6,405 nt of DNA from NCBI GenBank assembly GCA_034007245.1, contig JAVERH010000128.1, positions 1 to 6,405 of the forward strand. The letters are read 5' to 3'. Source of the stretch: Anaerosoma sp034007245 (GTDB lineage Bacteria > Actinomycetota > Coriobacteriia > Anaerosomatales > Anaerosomataceae). The stretch's first letter is position 1. Every line of letters begins with the position of its first letter. Below are positions 1 through 6,405 of the stretch, one piece after another. A model generated the notes under the pieces. It made no database searches. It saw nothing but the letters and a program-made list of their open reading frames with translations, and was not told where the DNA came from. The position numbers were made by a program, and so were the translations under genes.

Positions 1-1
1 G

Positions 2-205
2 GGTCTGTTCCGCTCCACCATCCCGATCCGTCCAAGCAAGTGGTATCTGATGCCGGGACTGCTGCGGAGCGTCCCGGAACGATCCGGTACGATCATCCGG
101 GGGTTCCAGCTCGGTCTGTCCAAGCGTCGTGACGTTTGGAGTCGAAGAGCTGTCAGTCGCGTCATGATCTTGCGCTGGCTGATCAAAGGGACCGGTCCAC
201 TCTAA
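2..205 (+). CDS. C-terminal fragment of an unrecognised protein (5' end outside window)
   Basis: An open frame runs in from the left edge and ends at TAA 203-205, giving 67 visible residues. It is the only frame on this strand open through the stretch: the other two hit stops near 130 and 48. Third codon positions are mostly G or C, as in the genes that follow, which supports real coding. The visible part is basic, with many Arg and Lys residues, an aromatic WYLMPG patch near residues 14-19, and a hydrophobic RVMILRWLI stretch near residues 53-61. It shows no motif I can assign. Its position just before a rhamnose and glycosyltransferase operon makes a glycosyltransferase or other polysaccharide-synthesis protein plausible, but that is inferred from context only. 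It ends 52 bases before rfbA on the same strand. Confidence 0.6.
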   Translation, partial: GLFRSTIPIRPSKWYLMPGLLRSVPERSGTIIRGFQLGLSKRRDVWSRRAVSRVMILRWLIKGTGPL

Positions 206-220
206 GGCGTGAGCCCCGTG

Positions 221-236
221 CTAGGATTCATCTTAG
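221..236 (+). other. Possible weak RNA hairpin in the leader of rfbA
   Basis: CTAGGA (221-226) and TCTTAG (231-236) can pair as a 6-bp stem, with one G-U wobble, around a TTCA loop. It lies in the only untranslated gap before the operon (206-257). There is no following T-run and the stem is short and not GC-rich, so it is not a convincing terminator. I see no confident promoter boxes in this gap either. The pairing may be chance. Confidence 0.15.
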
Positions 237-243
237 GTTCGAC

Positions 244-250
244 GGAAGGG
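244..250 (+). promoter_or_regulatory. Ribosome binding site of rfbA
   Basis: GGAAGGG lies 7 bases before the GTG at 258 and supports that non-ATG start. An in-frame TAG at 234-236 rules out a longer protein. Confidence 0.6.
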
Positions 251-257
251 TAGACCT

Positions 258-1116
<859 letters not shown>

Positions 1117-1118
<2 letters not shown>

Positions 1119-1123
1119 GGAGG
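1117..1123 (+). promoter_or_regulatory. Ribosome binding site of the rfbC-like gene
   Basis: AGGGAGG overlaps the stop codon of rfbA and sits 5 bases before the ATG at 1129. This fixes the start and suggests translational coupling with rfbA. Confidence 0.7.
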
Positions 1124-1128
1124 CAGAC

Positions 1129-1584
1129 ATGATCGAGGGCGTGAAGGTCAAGGATCTGAAGGTCATCCCCGATGAGCGCGGACTGCTCATGGAGATGTGG
1201 CGCAGTGACGACCCGGACTTCCAGAAGTTCGGGCAGTGCTATATCACCATGGTCTATCCCGGTGTTGTAAAGGCATGGCACTACCACGAGAAGCAAGACG
1301 ATCACTTCGTGTGTGTCGGCGGGATGGCCAAAGTCGTCCTCCACGATCGGCGTGATGGTTCGCCCACGTTCGGTGAGACCGACGAGTTCGTCATCGGATG
1401 GCAGCGCCAGCGCATGATCATCATCCCCAAGGGCGTCTACCACGGGTTCACGGCGATCAGTACCGAGCCTGCGATGATCGTGAACATCCCGACCGAGCTC
1501 TACGACTACGACGAGCCCGACGAGTTCCGCCGTCCGTTCGACGATCCGGAGATCGGCTACGACTGGAGCGTGAAGAACGGATGA
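1129..1584 (+). CDS. rfbC: dTDP-4-dehydrorhamnose 3,5-epimerase family protein, short form (RmlC-like cupin)
   Basis: By context this is the third rhamnose enzyme, converting dTDP-4-keto-6-deoxyglucose to dTDP-4-keto-L-rhamnose. At 151 residues it is shorter than the usual RmlC of about 180. Family features visible are PDERGLLMEMW near residues 14-24; WHYH at 50-53, with H51 in the place of the catalytic histidine of the canonical RGLHYQ motif; SPTFGE at 78-83; and IPKGVYHGF at 99-107, matching the canonical PxGFxHGF. TELYDY at 122-127 stands where the family has TDYY, and FDDPEIGYDW at 137-146 stands where it has WNDPxxxIxW. The likely His, Tyr and Asp catalytic positions are therefore kept, while the N-terminus is about ten residues shorter and the RGLHYQ and VRGEV segments are replaced. 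It lies 10 bases after rfbA, and its stop overlaps the rfbB start (ATGA). A related cupin isomerase acting on the same substrate is possible, but rfbA, rfbB and rfbD around it favour the epimerase role. Confidence 0.85.
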   Translation: MIEGVKVKDLKVIPDERGLLMEMWRSDDPDFQKFGQCYITMVYPGVVKAWHYHEKQDDHFVCVGGMAKVVLHDRRDGSPTFGETDEFVIGWQRQRMIIIPKGVYHGFTAISTEPAMIVNIPTELYDYDEPDEFRRPFDDPEIGYDWSVKNG

Positions 1585-2594
1585 GACTGCTCGTCTCAGG
1601 TGGCGCCGGGTTCATCGGCTCGGCGTTCGTGCGACGCATGCTCCAAAAGCACGCCGACTGGGAGGTCGTCGTCTTCGACAAGCTCACCTATGCCGGCAAC
1701 CTCGACAACCTGAAGCTTGTAGAGGCCGACCCGCGCTATTCGTTCGTGCGAGGCGACATCTGTGACCGTCAGGCGGTCGAGGGTGCTGCGTCAGACGTGG
1801 ACGCCATCGTGAACTTCGCAGCCGAGACGCATGTCGACCGCTCCATCGACTCACCGGAGGACTTCTTGCGCACGGACATCCTCGGCACGCACAACCTGCT
1901 CGAGGTGGTGCGTGCACGCGGGATCGCGCGCATGGTGCAGGTCTCGACCGATGAGGTCTACGGGTCGATCGACGAGGGGTCGTTCACCGAGACCGCCCGC
2001 ATCAGTGCCTCGTCGCCTTACTCGGCGTCGAAAGCCGGCGGTGACCTTCAGGTGCTTGCCTATCACACCACCTACGGCACACCGGTGCTCATCACTCGGG
2101 GCTCCAACACCTACGGACCCTATCAGTATCCGGAGAAGCTCATCCCGCTCTTCGTCACCAACGCACTCGAGGGTGGGGAACTGCCGCTGTATGGTGACGG
2201 CCTGAACGTTCGTGACTGGCTCCATGTAGACGATCACGCGGATGGGATCGAAGCGGCGCTCACGTGCGGTCGTCCCGGCGAGGCTTACAACATCGGTGGC
2301 GGTAACGAACGCACGAACCGCGAGATCACCGCGATCATCCTCGACGAGCTGGGACTTGACTGGGACAAGACCGTACGTCAGGTAACCGATCGCCCCGGTC
2401 ACGATCGCCGCTACTCGATCAGATGCAAGAAGGCGTACTCGGAGCTCGGCTGGTCGCCGTCGGTCGACTTCGGGCGCGGACTGCGCGAGACCATCAGGTG
2501 GTATCGCGACAACGAGTGGTGGTGGCACAAGATCAAGCATCAGACTGCCGAGTTCGCCGACTGGCGCACGCGCTGGTACGACGAGCGGAGGTAG
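1581..2594 (+). CDS. rfbB: dTDP-glucose 4,6-dehydratase (RmlB/RfbB)
   Basis: This NAD-dependent short-chain (extended SDR) enzyme dehydrates dTDP-glucose to dTDP-4-keto-6-deoxyglucose, the second step of dTDP-L-rhamnose synthesis. The protein has 337 residues, normal for the family. The Rossmann dinucleotide motif GGAGFIG is at residues 7-13, and FDKLTYAGNLDNL at 32-44 is typical of RmlB. AAETHVDRSI is at 80-89. The catalytic STDEVYGS stretch is at 122-129 (T123, D124, E125), and YSASK at 147-151 supplies Y147 and K151. RGSNTYGPYQYPEKLIPLF at 173-191 and RDWLHVDDH at 211-219 complete the substrate-binding signature. The frame is open back to about 1398, but the family N-terminus MRLLVSGGAGFIG begins at the ATG at 1581, and the earlier codons overlap the epimerase gene in another frame. 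The ATGA overlap implies translational coupling; there is no strong separate ribosome binding site. Confidence 0.97.
   Translation: MRLLVSGGAGFIGSAFVRRMLQKHADWEVVVFDKLTYAGNLDNLKLVEADPRYSFVRGDICDRQAVEGAASDVDAIVNFAAETHVDRSIDSPEDFLRTDILGTHNLLEVVRARGIARMVQVSTDEVYGSIDEGSFTETARISASSPYSASKAGGDLQVLAYHTTYGTPVLITRGSNTYGPYQYPEKLIPLFVTNALEGGELPLYGDGLNVRDWLHVDDHADGIEAALTCGRPGEAYNIGGGNERTNREITAIILDELGLDWDKTVRQVTDRPGHDRRYSIRCKKAYSELGWSPSVDFGRGLRETIRWYRDNEWWWHKIKHQTAEFADWRTRWYDERR
2587..2592 (+). promoter_or_regulatory. Ribosome binding site of rfbD
   Basis: GGAGGT at the end of rfbB lies 6 bases before the GTG at 2599 and supports that start. Confidence 0.7.
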
Positions 2595-2598
2595 CGTC

Positions 2599-3456
2599 GT
2601 GATCGACGTATACCTCATCGCGGGTGCAAGCGGTATGCTCGGGACCGCGCTCAAGCGTGTCTGCGCCGAGCGTGGAGTGCGCTTCGATGCGCCGGGCGAG
2701 GCCGAGTTCGACATCACGGACGATGCGGTCGTGTCGCGGGTCGTGGCTGACTTCTCGGTCTCGCTGGGTACCGGTGAGCGCGGTGTGCTCGTCAACGCTG
2801 CTGCCTATACCGATGTCGAGCGTGCCGAGGATGACGTGGATTCCGCCTATCGAGTGAACGAGCACGGCGCGCGTCTGCTTGCAGAAGCTGCACGGGATAC
2901 CGGCCTGGTTTTCGTGCATGTCTCCACGGATTTCGTCTTCGATGGCACCAGGGACGGCGCCTACACGGAGACCGACGAGCCACATCCGCTTTCCGTCTAC
3001 GGCGCCTCGAAGCTTGCAGGAGAGCGTGCGGTCATCGCAGCTTACCCGGACTCCCTCATCGTGCGTACTGCGTGGGTGTTCGGCGAGAACGGTGTCAATT
3101 TCCCCACGAAGATCCTCGACCTCGCGCGTGAGCGCGAGACGCTGTCCGTGGTGATCGACGAGGTCGGCTCGCCGACCTATACGGTCGACCTTGCGCGCGG
3201 CATCCTCTCACTCTTGGACGTTCGAGCCACGGGCCTGTTCAATCTCACCAACACGGGCTCGTGTTCGCGCTACGAGATGGCCGAGGCGATCGTCGATCTG
3301 GCCGGACTCCAGACCGTGCTCGTCCCGGTGACGGCGGACGCTTTCCCATCGAGGGCGGCGCGACCGGCCAACTCGGTCCTCATGTGCTCCAAGGCGGCCC
3401 GGGCCGGCGTCGTCATGCCCGGATGGCGCGATGCTCTCGAGCGCTTCATCACATGA
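2599..3456 (+). CDS. rfbD: dTDP-4-dehydrorhamnose reductase (RmlD/RfbD)
   Basis: This SDR-family enzyme reduces dTDP-4-keto-L-rhamnose with NAD(P)H to dTDP-L-rhamnose, the last pathway step. At 285 residues it matches the usual length of 280-300. The nucleotide-binding motif GASGMLG is at residues 9-15. NAAAYTDVERAE at 66-77 is the family's NAAAYT signature, and STDFVFDG at 109-116 corresponds to the usual STDYVFDG. The catalytic YxxxK is Y134 to K138 in VYGASKLAGE. RTAWVFGENGVNF at 156-168 and GSPTYTVDLA at 190-199 are also characteristic of RmlD. The start is GTG, with a good ribosome binding site four bases after the rfbB stop. The only small departure is Phe for Tyr at residue 111, next to the catalytic Thr-Asp. 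This completes the pathway within four consecutive genes. Confidence 0.96.
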   Translation: MIDVYLIAGASGMLGTALKRVCAERGVRFDAPGEAEFDITDDAVVSRVVADFSVSLGTGERGVLVNAAAYTDVERAEDDVDSAYRVNEHGARLLAEAARDTGLVFVHVSTDFVFDGTRDGAYTETDEPHPLSVYGASKLAGERAVIAAYPDSLIVRTAWVFGENGVNFPTKILDLARERETLSVVIDEVGSPTYTVDLARGILSLLDVRATGLFNLTNTGSCSRYEMAEAIVDLAGLQTVLVPVTADAFPSRAARPANSVLMCSKAARAGVVMPGWRDALERFIT

Positions 3457-3467
3457 TGCCACCATGC

Positions 3468-3472
3468 GGAGG
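3468..3472 (+). promoter_or_regulatory. Ribosome binding site deciding the GT2 start
   Basis: GGAGG lies 5 bases before the ATG at 3478. An in-frame GTG at 3472 overlaps this site and so is unlikely to be the start, which makes 3478 the preferred choice. Confidence 0.7.
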
Positions 3473-3477
3473 TGCGC

Positions 3478-4296
3478 ATGAGCAGCAGTGAGCTGCGGGT
3501 CATCGTGGTCGCCCACAATGCCGGTGATCTCCTGGCGCGCAGCGTAGCCAGCGCCGTCGATCAGGCCGGTGCGGACAGTGTCACCATCGTGGACTCAGGG
3601 TCGAGCGATGGGGCTTCGGAGTACGTGGCCCGTGCGTACGACGGAGTGTCGCTCATCCGCGTCGCGAACCGCGGCTTCGCGGCCGCGAACAACGTGGTGC
3701 TTCAGGACCTCGGCACGACGTTCGCACTGCTGCTGAACCCCGACGCCATCCTGGAGCCGGGGGCGCTTGCTGTGCTCGTCGCCTGTGCCGAGACTCATCC
3801 GCGGGCGGCTATCGTCGGCCCTCATACGATGGATCCCGATGGTGGAATCCAGGCTGGTTCGTACGGGCGTTTCCCGACGTTACTGCGTCTTCTTGCGCTC
3901 AGGGCGCAGCGTTTCCGCCGTCGGTTATCGGGAGGCGACGGCAGCGGGCTGCCCGAGTTCGACCGATGCACATCGGTGGACTGGACGACCGGGGCGTGCA
4001 TGCTCGTGCGTGCCCGGGCTATCGAGGAAGCGGGTCTGATGGACGAAGGCTACTTCCTCTACTTCGAGGACGTCGACTGGTGTCATCGCATGCGAGATGC
4101 CGGCTGGGACGTACTCGTGGAGCCTGCGGCGCGGGTCGTACACTATCTCGGTCGTTCAGGTGCCGCATCAGCGGTCGTGGCTCAGGCGTACAGAGACTCG
4201 TTCTACCGCTACATCGAGAAGTACGGACTCAGGGGCCTGGGCGCCGTCGCACGCGTGGGCCTGGCCGTGCGGCGTGCGTTTGGGGGTCGTTCCTGA
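3478..4296 (+). CDS. Glycosyltransferase family 2 protein, probable rhamnosyltransferase (WbbL-like)
   Basis: This is a GT-A fold glycosyltransferase, probably acting at the inner face of the membrane on a lipid-linked glycan. Using ATG 3478 it has 272 residues. The nucleotide-sugar-binding region includes VIVVAHNAGD near residues 8-17 and VDSGSSDG at 38-45, the typical VDNxSxDG motif. RVANRGFAAANN at 61-72 and LLNPDA at 85-90 follow; the latter holds the metal-binding Asp in the LLNPD form common in WbbL/RfbF-type rhamnosyltransferases. VDWTTGACMLVRA at 168-180 and MDEGYFLYFEDVDWCHRMR at 188-206 are the acceptor-side and catalytic-base region of that subgroup. It has no clear membrane segment. 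It follows rfbD by 21 bases, and its stop overlaps the next start (TGATG). Rhamnose transfer is inferred from subgroup motifs and the adjacent dTDP-rhamnose genes; the exact donor and acceptor cannot be read from the sequence. Confidence 0.9.
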   Translation: MSSSELRVIVVAHNAGDLLARSVASAVDQAGADSVTIVDSGSSDGASEYVARAYDGVSLIRVANRGFAAANNVVLQDLGTTFALLLNPDAILEPGALAVLVACAETHPRAAIVGPHTMDPDGGIQAGSYGRFPTLLRLLALRAQRFRRRLSGGDGSGLPEFDRCTSVDWTTGACMLVRARAIEEAGLMDEGYFLYFEDVDWCHRMRDAGWDVLVEPAARVVHYLGRSGAASAVVAQAYRDSFYRYIEKYGLRGLGAVARVGLAVRRAFGGRS

Positions 4297-5408
4297 TGAA
4301 GTCGCTGTTGGACTGCCGGATGGCCGGCTGGACGGGTGTCGGACGTTACACGCGGGGTCTTGTGCGTGCGCTCGCGCAGACGCCGGGACACGAGTTCGTC
4401 TTGGTGCTGGCGGCTGGCGACGAGCCTGTGGCGCCGGTCTCGACATCCGTCCGTCACGTGATCGCCCATGGACACCCGTTCTCGCCTGGAGGCATGCGTG
4501 AGCTTGGCACGATCGTCTGCCGGGAGCGTCCGGACGTCGTGCACTGTCTCCACTTCCCGACGCCGTCGCCCGTCACTGCGCCGCTCGTGGTGACGCTTCA
4601 CGATCTGACACCACTCGTGATGCCGGAGGTCATGCGCTCTGTACTCCGCCGCGGCATCTATCGGCGTCTGAATCGCCGAGCCGTGCGTGTGGCCGACGCC
4701 ATCATCGTCCCATCTGCGCATACCGAAGGCGATGTCGTTCGTCTGCTGTCGGATGCCGAGGGTAAGACGCGGGTGATCCCTGAGGCTGCCGACGACTTCG
4801 CATCCGGCCCGATCGGGACGGTCCCAGCGTCGTTACTGGCATCTGGCGAGCGGTACGTCTTCTCGATGGGGAACACGAAGCCTCACAAGGACCTCCCCAC
4901 GCTTTTGACGGCGTTCGAACGATTGGCCATGCAGTACCCGGAGCTCGTGCTGCTGCTCGCCGGGGATGTGCCTGAAGGCCACCGGTCTTCGCTCCGGCAC
5001 TCAGCACTCCATGAGCGGGTCCGTTTCACGGGTCGCGTCACCGATGACGAGCTACGTGCTCTCTACGCCTCGGCGGCCGTCTTCGTGTTCCCCTCGCGCT
5101 ACGAGGGGTTCGGACTGCCACCGCTCGAAGCGATGGCGCTGGGCGCTCCAGCGGTCGTGGCGGACGCCGCGTCTGTGCCCGAAGTGGTAGGGGATGCAGC
5201 GCTCATGTTCCAACCGGGCGATGCGGAGGCGCTGGCCCGGGCTATCGCGCAGGTGCTGGACGATGACGCTCTGCGGCAGCAGCTCATCGCGGACGGGCTT
5301 CGACGGGCGGGAGCGCTCTCCTGGCGTGCCGCAGCGGATGCGACGCTCGGGGTGTATCGCGCGCTTGTGGATCAGGCTGTCGGTCAGCGTTCCCAGTCGT
5401 CTTCGTAG
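4296..5408 (+). CDS. Glycosyltransferase family 4 protein (MtfB-like, possible mannosyltransferase)
   Basis: This is a retaining GT-B fold glycosyltransferase of 370 residues. The N-terminal acceptor domain begins LDCRMAGWTGVGRYTRGL at residues 5-22, the GxGRYxxxL opening typical of the MtfB-like GT4 group. It continues with DVVHCLHFPTP at 80-90 and VVTLHDLTPL at 98-107 (H102), then a region near 132-146 with VADAIIVPSAHTEGD. The C-terminal donor domain has MGNTKPHKDLPTLLTAF at 191-207, whose basic residues K195 and K198 are likely phosphate contacts. FTGRVTDDELRALYASA is at 244-260, and the conserved E-x7-E pair is E270 and E278 in RYEGFGLPPLEAM. The frame is open back to 3966, but those codons overlap the GT2 gene; the family start is the ATG at 4296, coupled by TGATG. 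The MtfB-like resemblance and nearby manC suggest GDP-mannose as donor; this is inference. Its last 25 bases overlap the end of manC on the other strand. Confidence 0.92.
   Translation: MKSLLDCRMAGWTGVGRYTRGLVRALAQTPGHEFVLVLAAGDEPVAPVSTSVRHVIAHGHPFSPGGMRELGTIVCRERPDVVHCLHFPTPSPVTAPLVVTLHDLTPLVMPEVMRSVLRRGIYRRLNRRAVRVADAIIVPSAHTEGDVVRLLSDAEGKTRVIPEAADDFASGPIGTVPASLLASGERYVFSMGNTKPHKDLPTLLTAFERLAMQYPELVLLLAGDVPEGHRSSLRHSALHERVRFTGRVTDDELRALYASAAVFVFPSRYEGFGLPPLEAMALGAPAVVADAASVPEVVGDAALMFQPGDAEALARAIAQVLDDDALRQQLIADGLRRAGALSWRAAADATLGVYRALVDQAVGQRSQSSS
5384..5408. other. Convergent 3' overlap of the GT4 gene and manC
   Basis: The plus-strand GT4 gene stops at TAG 5406-5408. The minus-strand manC gene stops at TGA, which reads TCA at 5384-5386 on the plus strand. 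The two therefore share 25 coding bases. No GC-rich hairpin followed by a T-run is visible here for either direction, so any terminators would lie inside the opposing gene or transcription would end another way. Confidence 0.85.
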
Positions 5409-6405
5409 CGCGTGATGTCGTCCTCGCCGAGGTAGTCGCCCACGGCGATCTCGACGATCCGCAGGACTTCGACACCCGGGTTCTCGAGCCGGTGCGTGAA
5501 TCCCCGGGGGATATACGCGCTCTCGTTGGGCCTCACATCGAAGACCTCGGTGCCGCGCGTGATCCGTCCCCGGCCCTCCACGACCACCCAGTGCTCGCTG
5601 CGGTGCTTGTGGCTCTGCAGCGAGAGTCGTCGGCCCGGAAGTACCTCGATCGTCTTGACCTGGAAGCCGCTGCCCTTCACGAGCATGGTCCACTTACCCC
5701 ATGGTCTGAGCGAGGAGCGGTTCTCCACCGTCTCGCGTGCGCCGTTCGCCTTGAGTGCGTTCACCACAAGACGGACGTCCTGAGCGCGGTTCTTAGGTGC
5801 GACGAGCGTGGCGTCTGCGGTATCCACGACCATGAGATCCTGCAAGCCGATGGTTGCCACCAGGCGGTCGGCCGAGTACACGATGGAGTCGTGCGAGTCG
5901 ATGTCGAGGACGTTACCCGAGTGCACGTTGCCGTGTTCGTCGGGCTCGGCGATCGACTCGAGCGCGGCAAGCGAGCCGACGTCGGACCATGCGAGGTCGG
6001 CGGGAACGACTGCAACGGCTTCCGAGACCTCAAGAACGGCCTTGTCAAACGGTACCGATGGTAGCGCGGCAAACCATGCACGTGCGTCGTCACCGGTCCA
6101 CTCGGTGGCTGCAAGAGCTGCGACCGCACATGCGACCTCTGCGATCTCCGCCGAACGCCCACTTTCCGGTGTCGCACGGTGCTGGCCGGCAGCAGACAGC
6201 TCTGCAAGCACGGTCGAGGCTCGGGCGACGAGCATGCCGGAGTTCCACAGGTAGCCACCATCAGCGAGGAAACCCTCGGCCGTTGTCTGGTCAGGTTTCT
6301 CGACGAACGCCGCTACGTCGTGGCCTACGGTGTCGCCCTCGGTGGCTCCGGGGATCGTCTCACCCATACGGATGTAGCCGTAACCGGTCTCTGGGCGTGT
6401 CGGCG
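5384..6405 (-). CDS. manC: Mannose-1-phosphate guanylyltransferase / mannose-6-phosphate isomerase, bifunctional (5' end outside window)
   Basis: This cytoplasmic enzyme makes GDP-mannose from mannose-1-phosphate and GTP; its C-terminal cupin can also interconvert fructose-6-phosphate and mannose-6-phosphate. 339 residues are visible. Full family members have about 450-480, so roughly the first 110-140, including the nucleotide-binding start, are missing. The reading frame stays open to the edge and gives PTRPETGYGYIR at visible residues 1-12, a hallmark of this family, so the Met at 6365-6367 is internal. FVEKP is at 33-37, LWNSGM at 52-57, FDKAVLE at 119-125 and WSDVGS at 139-144 in the transferase domain. 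The type II isomerase cupin begins near RPWG (233-236) and includes QSHKHRSEHW at 263-272, with its metal-binding histidines, and IPRGFTHRLENPG at 298-310. It is transcribed toward the rhamnose operon, so it is a separate unit. It supplies the donor for mannose or GDP-mannose-derived sugars. The bifunctional call rests on the complete cupin. Confidence 0.95.
   Translation of the reverse strand, partial: PTRPETGYGYIRMGETIPGATEGDTVGHDVAAFVEKPDQTTAEGFLADGGYLWNSGMLVARASTVLAELSAAGQHRATPESGRSAEIAEVACAVAALAATEWTGDDARAWFAALPSVPFDKAVLEVSEAVAVVPADLAWSDVGSLAALESIAEPDEHGNVHSGNVLDIDSHDSIVYSADRLVATIGLQDLMVVDTADATLVAPKNRAQDVRLVVNALKANGARETVENRSSLRPWGKWTMLVKGSGFQVKTIEVLPGRRLSLQSHKHRSEHWVVVEGRGRITRGTEVFDVRPNESAYIPRGFTHRLENPGVEVLRIVEIAVGDYLGEDDITRYEDDWER

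Noticed and set aside
222..227. TAGGAT as a -10 promoter box
   Set aside because: It matches only 4 of 6 consensus bases and has no acceptable -35 at 16-18 bases upstream.
1398..1580. Possible 61-codon N-terminal extension of rfbB
   Set aside because: It overlaps the epimerase gene in another frame, is rich in Arg, His and Pro as shadow frames are at high GC, and the family N-terminus begins exactly at ATG 1581.
1851..2795. Long minus-strand open frame of 314 codons opposite rfbB and rfbD
   Set aside because: It lies antisense to two clearly conserved enzymes, has shadow-like composition and no recognisable motif. Long antisense frames are expected in high-GC coding DNA.
2533..2985. Minus-strand open frame of 150 codons opposite the rfbB/rfbD junction
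   Set aside because: It is antisense to conserved coding sequence, without motif or convincing ribosome binding site.
3966..4295. Possible 110-codon N-terminal extension of the GT4 gene
   Set aside because: It overlaps the conserved GT2 motifs in another frame, and the GT4 family start is at ATG 4296.
5420..5450. Possible terminator hairpin just past the GT4 stop (CCTC/GAGG)
   Set aside because: The stem is only 4 bp with a 3-base loop, has no T-run, and lies inside manC coding sequence.
5492..6064. Plus-strand open frame of 190 codons opposite manC
   Set aside because: It is antisense to the conserved ManC transferase and cupin domains; the His/Val/Arg-rich composition is that of a shadow frame.
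6365..6367. Minus-strand Met as the start of manC
   Set aside because: The same frame continues upstream to the edge and encodes the conserved PETGYGYIR motif, so this Met is internal and the gene is truncated by the window.

Overview
This is a high-GC window (roughly 60-65% by eye) that is almost entirely protein-coding. Genes are tightly packed, GTG starts are used alongside ATG, and several starts have a clear GGAGG-type ribosome binding site. This style fits a high-GC bacterium, possibly an actinobacterial or coriobacterial lineage. That placement is a guess from composition and gene style; nothing in the window fixes the taxon.

Layout: (i) bases 2-205 hold the 3' end of an unrecognised plus-strand gene. 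(ii) Bases 258-3456 hold a complete dTDP-L-rhamnose pathway in the order rfbA (glucose-1-phosphate thymidylyltransferase), a short rfbC-like 3,5-epimerase, rfbB (dTDP-glucose 4,6-dehydratase) and rfbD (dTDP-4-dehydrorhamnose reductase). (iii) Bases 3478-5408 hold two glycosyltransferases: a GT2-family enzyme resembling WbbL-type rhamnosyltransferases, and a GT4-family enzyme resembling MtfB-type mannosyltransferases. (iv) On the minus strand, from 6405 down to 5384, lies most of a bifunctional mannose-1-phosphate guanylyltransferase / mannose-6-phosphate isomerase (manC). Its first hundred or so residues lie beyond the right edge.

The six plus-strand genes from 258 to 5408 look like one transcription unit. 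Gaps are at most 21 bases, there is an ATGA overlap (rfbC-like/rfbB) and a TGATG overlap (GT2/GT4), and no terminator is visible between them. The left-edge fragment may belong to the same unit, 52 bases upstream. The last plus-strand gene and manC converge and share their final 25 bases.

Functionally, the first four genes should turn glucose-1-phosphate into dTDP-L-rhamnose, and ManC should supply GDP-mannose. The two glycosyltransferases probably use these donors to build a rhamnose- and mannose-containing surface polysaccharide. This is a recognisable cell-surface glycan locus; I found no sign of an undescribed system, mobile element, CRISPR array or RNA gene. The most useful oddities are the short, divergent RmlC-like epimerase and the convergent stop-codon overlap.
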